Of a stretch of DNA of 64,000 nt, positions 59,174-64,000 are shown piece after piece (positions within the stretch are counted from its first letter, which is position 1; each line of letters begins with the position of its first letter). The stretch lies in NCBI GenBank assembly GCA_016801845.1, contig CM028924.1:9514501-9578500 (forward strand), in the 5' to 3' direction. A program made the translations under genes and the position numbers. This DNA comes from Polydactylus sextarius (Eukaryota; Chordata; Actinopteri; Polynemidae). The notes below the pieces were generated by a model, which saw nothing but the letters and a program-made list of their open reading frames with translations, was not told the origin of the DNA and made no database searches.

Positions 59174-61423
59174 AGCACATTTCCCACCTACATGCATGTT
59201 AAACGCAGCATTAATGGACAAAAAACAGATGCTCTGTATCAAAGATGATGTTTTACAAGCTTTGGCAATGTTACATAATGATACCTACACTTTCTGTCTC
59301 CTAAGTGGGCGTGGCCAGCTGAGTCTAGTCTGCTGATATTGTAGTTTGCCACGCCCAAAGAGAAAATAGATGCATCACGATTGTAGTTCTTTTTGTCAAA
59401 GTTAAAGTCGTTATTAAACATTTTTGTAAAGAGAAGATATATCCATGTGTTTCTTCATAATGGAGAGTGGAAAAATGACAAATCTACTGTTAAAATGAGT
59501 CAAATTTACCTCGAAAATGCTGATGTCAATCTGTCAGATATTGAGTTTATCAGCCGCAGTTTAGATGGTGTGAAAAAAAAAAATGAGCCAGTGCTGTTTT
59601 TGATGAATTTGTGTGCTTCTGTATGTGGGTCAGTTCTCTGCACAGTCACCCTGTGAGGCTCAAGCAGCCGGGTTGTGTACCTGACACGTGTGCAGCCAAA
59701 ACAAGGATAAAAATCACACACTGCTGGTGGAAATGATGGTAGCAAAATATGATGAATGGAGGCAGAGAGAGAGAGGTCACACGTCGTCTCTCTCTGTATG
59801 TGAGTGGGAAGTTGTTCACGTTTCCAAAGCTCGTAAATCTTTGTTGGAAAAAAAATATATATATATGCGTCGACCCGCATGGACAAGGACGTTAAAATGC
59901 AAACAAAACCCTCCTCCACCTTCTAATGTTACCATAAAAAAGAAAGCCCATAGCCTGAAGCCCCCCCATCCCCTCCAAGACCACAAAAACGAGTCCAAAC
60001 CTCAGCAGCAGTCTGTTCTGTCTGTTCCCAACGAACGATAACAGCTCAGACAGATGCAGCGACCCAGCGAGTGCAGCTTCATATTTTATATCCAAAGACT
60101 TGATGGATCAAATTAAAAGGGATCCTGCTGAGTTTTCTCATAAACAAACAACATTTATATTCAGTGGTTCACCAATGACATCATTAATGGTATGAAATAA
60201 ATGTATATTAAGATAGTTAGCAGCCAAAACCTCTATAGCTAAGATCATTAAGATATGTGTAAAGTGTTTATTTGTTTGGTTTTTCTGTGGCTATGCTATC
60301 AGATGCTACCAGATATGTGTTTCTTTACTGGACTCTGTTGCTTTGTCCAACTCAATTTTGTAGCTTATTCTGATGCAACTGGTTTAGATCAGATCATATT
60401 ACCTGTTGCGAGTTGGACTTTCTGGAGCATTTTGGGGTTTTGGGACGTTGTAGCGGACGGTTGTGGTGGAGAGAGATCGATCTAAAGTTCAAACCCTCCC
60501 GGTCATGAGCTTGAAGTAGTGACTGAAAGAATGAAAGAAAGTTTCCTGCATGAGGTGTTTGGTTTCAGCCTCAGGAAAAGGCAGAGGAGGTCAGAGAACA
60601 GAGAGAGCTGGACACCTCAGGGTCGACCTAACGTGGACCTGCTGCCATTTTGATCCTGTGTTATTTTAAAGACTCAAACCTTCAGTGTTTGGATCTTTCA
60701 GTATCAACCTGTTAACCAGATAATTCAATCACAGTTGTACTGTACTGAATACGTACAGATAAATCCTCAAGCTACAACTTTCAGGTTACATAAATATAAA
60801 AGTTAAATCAAACTGGAGCTGGTTCCCTTCAGACAGACTGAGCTGGTGTGAATGTGAGTCAATAAAAAAAAAACAGAAAACTTCCACCCTGGAGTTTTTT
60901 TTTTTCTTTTTGGAGAGGGAGGCCAGTCAGAGCTTTGGTTATCAGCTCTGGCCATTTTCACGTCAAACGTCCAAAGAACCCGGAGATTTCACATCAATAT
61001 TTAATGAAGACAGCTCTGATTGGTGTTGCAGCAGCAGCAGTGTGGGCTGCAGGTGGAGACGCAGCAGATGGAGAGAGACACGTAGGCAGACGCTCGTCTT
61101 ACTCATACAGTCATATACAACGGAGACAGACGGGGCAGAGGGACAGCAGGTAGACGGCGAAGAGGGAAGATGGAGGATGGCGCGGTAATAGACGGAGATG
61201 TGTTAATGTGGCTGCTTTTGTGGTTTGTGACTATCATCATATGGTGAGAATCTCAGTAGTGCTGCATAAACCACTAGAACCTTGAAGACACAGAAAGGCA
61301 ACATCTCAACCATCACTTTGTTCTCCATCTTCCTCTGCTGAGACGATCATGTTAGTTTCGATTTTTCGATTCGATTTCGATTCAAAAAATCCCACAATGG
61401 ATCTTTTAACCCCATTTGTAACA

Positions 61424-61448
61424 CTGTCAGGTATATTATACCTGACAG
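61424..61448. repeat. 25-nt near-perfect palindrome
   Basis: CTGTCAGGTATA and its exact complement TATACCTGACAG are separated by a single T. It lies at the left boundary of the repeat tail. Confidence 0.95.
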
Positions 61449-61605
61449 TCTGAGCCTGGTTTTGCTGAATGAAAGGGAGCTTTTTTCCTCTCCATTGTCA
61501 CTAAGTGCTGCTCATTCTGTGAAATGTTGGGTTTTTCTATTCTGTAACGGAAAGTGCCTTGAAATAAATGTTTTTATGATATGACATAAATAAAAGTGAC
61601 TTGAC
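61436..61605 (+). repeat. LINE-type 3' tail fragment, copy B
   Basis: Better preserved partner of 92-232: CTGACAGTCTGAGCCTGGTT, GAAAGGGAGC, CCTCTCCATTGTCACTAAGT, GTGAAATGTTGGGTTTTTCT, GGAAAGTGCCTTGAAATAAA, then a ATGACATAAATAAAAGTGAC end. This is the common teleost non-LTR-type tail. Confidence 0.65.
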
Positions 61606-62117
61606 TGAAAGCACAACAATACATAGCAAATCGAAGTACTTCTTCCTTTATTTCCAGCTATACAGCGTCTCATAAAACGAAAAAAAAAAAAAAAGTATTA
61701 TGTGGGGACCCTATAAAAAGGCACTAAAATTAGTGAGAAATTAGGAAATTCTTAACAAAACTATCCTAAAAAAATAATAACAATGGAGCTGGGAACTCTC
61801 ACCCGTTCCTGGGACTTGTGAGTCTTGTTCGGTGTAGACGCAGTCTCCCTGTATGACTGAATCCACCCGAAAAAATATTTTACAAACATCGAGTAGAAAT
61901 CAGTCAAGGTTGCTGTTCTATGGTTAATGTTTCCATTTCCAGTTTCCTCTGCTCGTAGTCAAGAGAGACGATGAGCGAAAACATGACAAAGCTGCACCGT
62001 CAGGACTTAAGGTAGATGTCTGAAGCATGACGACTGGACAGAAACAAAGCTTTACACGTGCAACACTTGAATTATCAGACACAGTGTATTACAGAGCTGC
62101 ACTGTCGACATCTGATC

Positions 62118-62122
<5 letters not shown>

Positions 62123-62150
<28 letters not shown>
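62123..62150. repeat. Poly-A tract
   Basis: Twenty-eight consecutive A. Confidence 0.95.
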
Positions 62151-62151
<1 letters not shown>

Positions 62152-62429
62152 GCTGCTTTAGTTTGAATCTGGATCTTCTCAATTAGTGAAAAAACAAATC
62201 AATCCAGGAAACACTCAGCATCAGATTGTGTCGGTTGCTGCACTGGCTGATATTAACATAACTGATCAGGACCCCGTCTGTTGGAGGTTTTCTGCGCTTA
62301 CACCAAAGTCTCTTCTTGATTATAATCCATCTAGTCTGGAAACAACTGAGGATCCGTCAGTATTACCTAGAAAATTGGGAGGTTGTCATCTGTTTCTACC
62401 CATTTATTTTTGGTTCCTTGGTTCCATCT

Positions 62430-62630
62430 ACTTCCTGTCCCTCGTGTTCTCCCACAGACATCATGTCCTCACCAGACTCGTTGCTGCTTCCCTCGTGTTT
62501 CACCTGTTAGTCATCGACCCAGTTTGTGTTTCTGCACGTTGGATTTTTTTAATTTTTTTTTTGGACCATCACTGTGTAGTGTCCTACTTCTTTTTTTACT
62601 GGATTAAAGAGCTGGCATTGTAGACTGGAC
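62430..62630 (+). repeat. Possible repeat 3' block (weak)
   Basis: CTTCCTGTCCCTCGTG, TTTCACCTGTTAGTCATCGA, TTTTTTGGACCATC and TACTGGATTAAAGAGCTGGC are in an order reminiscent of a teleost repeat ending in 'GGATTAAAGAGCTGGCATT'. The match is from memory and weak. Confidence 0.25.
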
Positions 62631-63306
62631 CTCTGGAGTTTTCTGTCAGGTCGATAGATTTTTTTCTTTGTCTAAATAGTTTTTTAATCAGTTTATGACT
62701 AAAACAAACATCTGTTGTCGGGTGAATCGACCAATCGGGGGAACGAAGCTCATTTCAGACCAAGAAAGTCTCTTGGACCTCTAAGAAGAAGAGGCAGCTA
62801 AAGTTTTGTAAATTCATCTGTCTCTTTGGCCTCTATCCAGCCCGTCTATGATTAGACCTCTGTGTTCTTAAAGCCGCCTGGCAGCTAAGAAACAAAACCG
62901 GCTGCTGCATTTATAATTTCCTCTGAGCTCTGACTCTGTCGAGAGATGGAGAGAAAAAACAAAACAAAACAAAAAAAAAACCAGAAATAACAGGAAGTTA
63001 TTTTGCTTCTCTTTGACTCTGCTTGTGTTTTGATCGAGCTGTCTTGTAGAAATCTTTTAGTATTTGGTGGTGGAGTTGGTATCACTTGAGTCACTTTCAG
63101 TTACCCATAATGCATTGTTACGTAACAAACAGGTTACGGCAGCAGGTAAGAGGCCGTCACAAACATCAAGATCACGATGTGTGATCTACGTTAAACTCCA
63201 CTTCCTGTCTGCTTCAAGAATTAATCTGAGGCTTAATCTCTCGTCGTCCAGCTATAGTCCCAATCCACTGCCCATCTGTCTCCTTGTCCATCTGTCCGTC
63301 CGTCCA

Positions 63307-63333
63307 TCCAACCAACCAACCAACCAACCAACC
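63307..63333. repeat. CCAA tetranucleotide repeat
   Basis: About six to seven CCAA units. Confidence 0.9.
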
Positions 63334-64000
63334 AGCCTCACACGTCACATGACGTGTTTTCTTTTTCCACTCACCAGTGACAATGTTCAGTAAACATTCA
63401 GACCTGAGATCTGTGTTTATTCCTTCACAATTCACAAAAGCTATATACATTATACATAGTGTGTGTTGCATCTGGACGGAGGAAAACTGATCTAATTGGT
63501 TGTGATTCATCTCTGGTTTTATTTGAAGTTGCTAGAGTGGTTATCTGAAGGAATATATAGATTTGTTTTTAGTACATTAATCCTGCAGCCTGCAGGATGT
63601 GAACCATCTCATAGATAAACTAACAAACTTGATTATTGTTGTTTTCTGGGAAACATGACTGCCTCAAGAGAACATCTTAGATTTAAGACTTTGACTAGAA
63701 CTGATTATATTTTGGTTGTGAAAGGTCAAAGGTCAAGGTCACTGTAACCTCACAAGAAAAAGCCATTTTGTTGTGTTAATGGGAAATCTGAGTATTGATT
63801 TGAAGGAATTTCTTTTAAATTTGGTACAAATTTTTGCTTGGGTCAAACATCAAGGTTGGAGGTCAGTTGTTTTTTTTTTTTTTTTGCTGTATGGCTGTAA
63901 AATATAAAGGTGATAAAAGGTCAAAGTGACATGCTAATTAGCTAGATTGCGTTGCTATGTTCTTGTCGGTTTATTAGATTAATAAACAACAGAAATCTGT

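Larger units (their letters stand above)
57961..64000 (+). other. Probable first intron, no exon recognised
   Basis: It starts with the donor GTAAGG. It holds a TG array (57987-58010), CpG-rich CGCG runs to about 58310, a (GAT)n near 58743-58759, a diverged local repeat (58987-59173), a 25-nt palindrome (61424-61448), a LINE-type tail (61436-61605), a poly-A (62123-62150), a text block at 62430-62630 that may be another repeat, and a CCAA array (63307-63333). Frames here are low-complexity or overlapping and none is supported as an exon. Confidence 0.4.

Noticed and set aside
62186..62623. 145-codon plus frame in the putative intron
   Set aside because: Hydrophobic Phe/Leu-rich end caused by T-rich DNA. 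The second half looks like a repeat 3' block rather than a protein.

Overview
The window reads as intergenic and intronic DNA from a ray-finned (teleost) fish, probably a percomorph. This is inferred from the repeat mix, not from a coding marker. The sequence is AT-rich and CpG-poor over most of its length. It is full of CA/TG and TATC microsatellites and homopolymer runs. It carries several repeat types common in teleosts: a tRNA-derived SINE with an AATAAAGGCA-type tail, RTE/Rex3-like LINE 3' ends with a GGATGGATGG tail, hAT MITEs with 8-bp target duplications, and a mariner copy. I see no rRNA or tRNA gene, no CRISPR array and no intact known protein-coding gene. No open frame above about 60 codons reads as a conserved full-length protein. 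The longest frames lie in CA/TG repeats or are hydrophobic chance frames.

Layout. 1-9.3 kb: AT-rich spacer with a LINE-type tail (92-232), a LINE-like fragment (2245-2406), an unrecognised decayed coding fragment (about 3826-4177), a repeat 3'-UTR-like block (4540-4802) and an element bounded by inverted repeats (about 6440-7045). 9.7-10.5 kb: an isolated CpG-rich patch with CCAAT and CRE-like motifs, followed by a splice donor, an acceptor and an AATAAA, which suggests a small unannotated transcript. 10.5-25.5 kb: spacer with LINE and SINE pieces, a 198-bp hAT MITE with perfect 8-bp target duplication (18565-18762), and a decayed BED-finger ORF split by a second hAT MITE (23249-23696). 25561-26555: an internally deleted mariner with both inverted ends and TA duplications. 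27-33 kb: a pair of dispersed repeats of unknown family, a candidate conserved regulatory segment and a worn GACTTG-type minisatellite. 33-55 kb: mostly featureless spacer with microsatellites, LINE fragments and another inverted-repeat element (52462-53021). 55.5-56.4 kb: a diverged tandem duplication leading into a roughly 170-bp TATC array.

The best evidence for a gene is at 56.4-57.96 kb. This is a CpG-rich block with a perfect MEF2 consensus and a CRE-like site. A long leader-like segment follows and ends at a strong splice donor (AAG|GTAAGG at 57961). It is most simply read as the promoter and first, mainly untranslated, exon of a plus-strand gene whose remaining exons lie beyond the window. 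The last 6 kb would then be its first intron. The gene cannot be named from this sequence.

Mobile-element calls with ends and target duplications are solid. LINE/SINE family names come from recalled consensus features and are less sure. Regulatory and transcript calls are inference.
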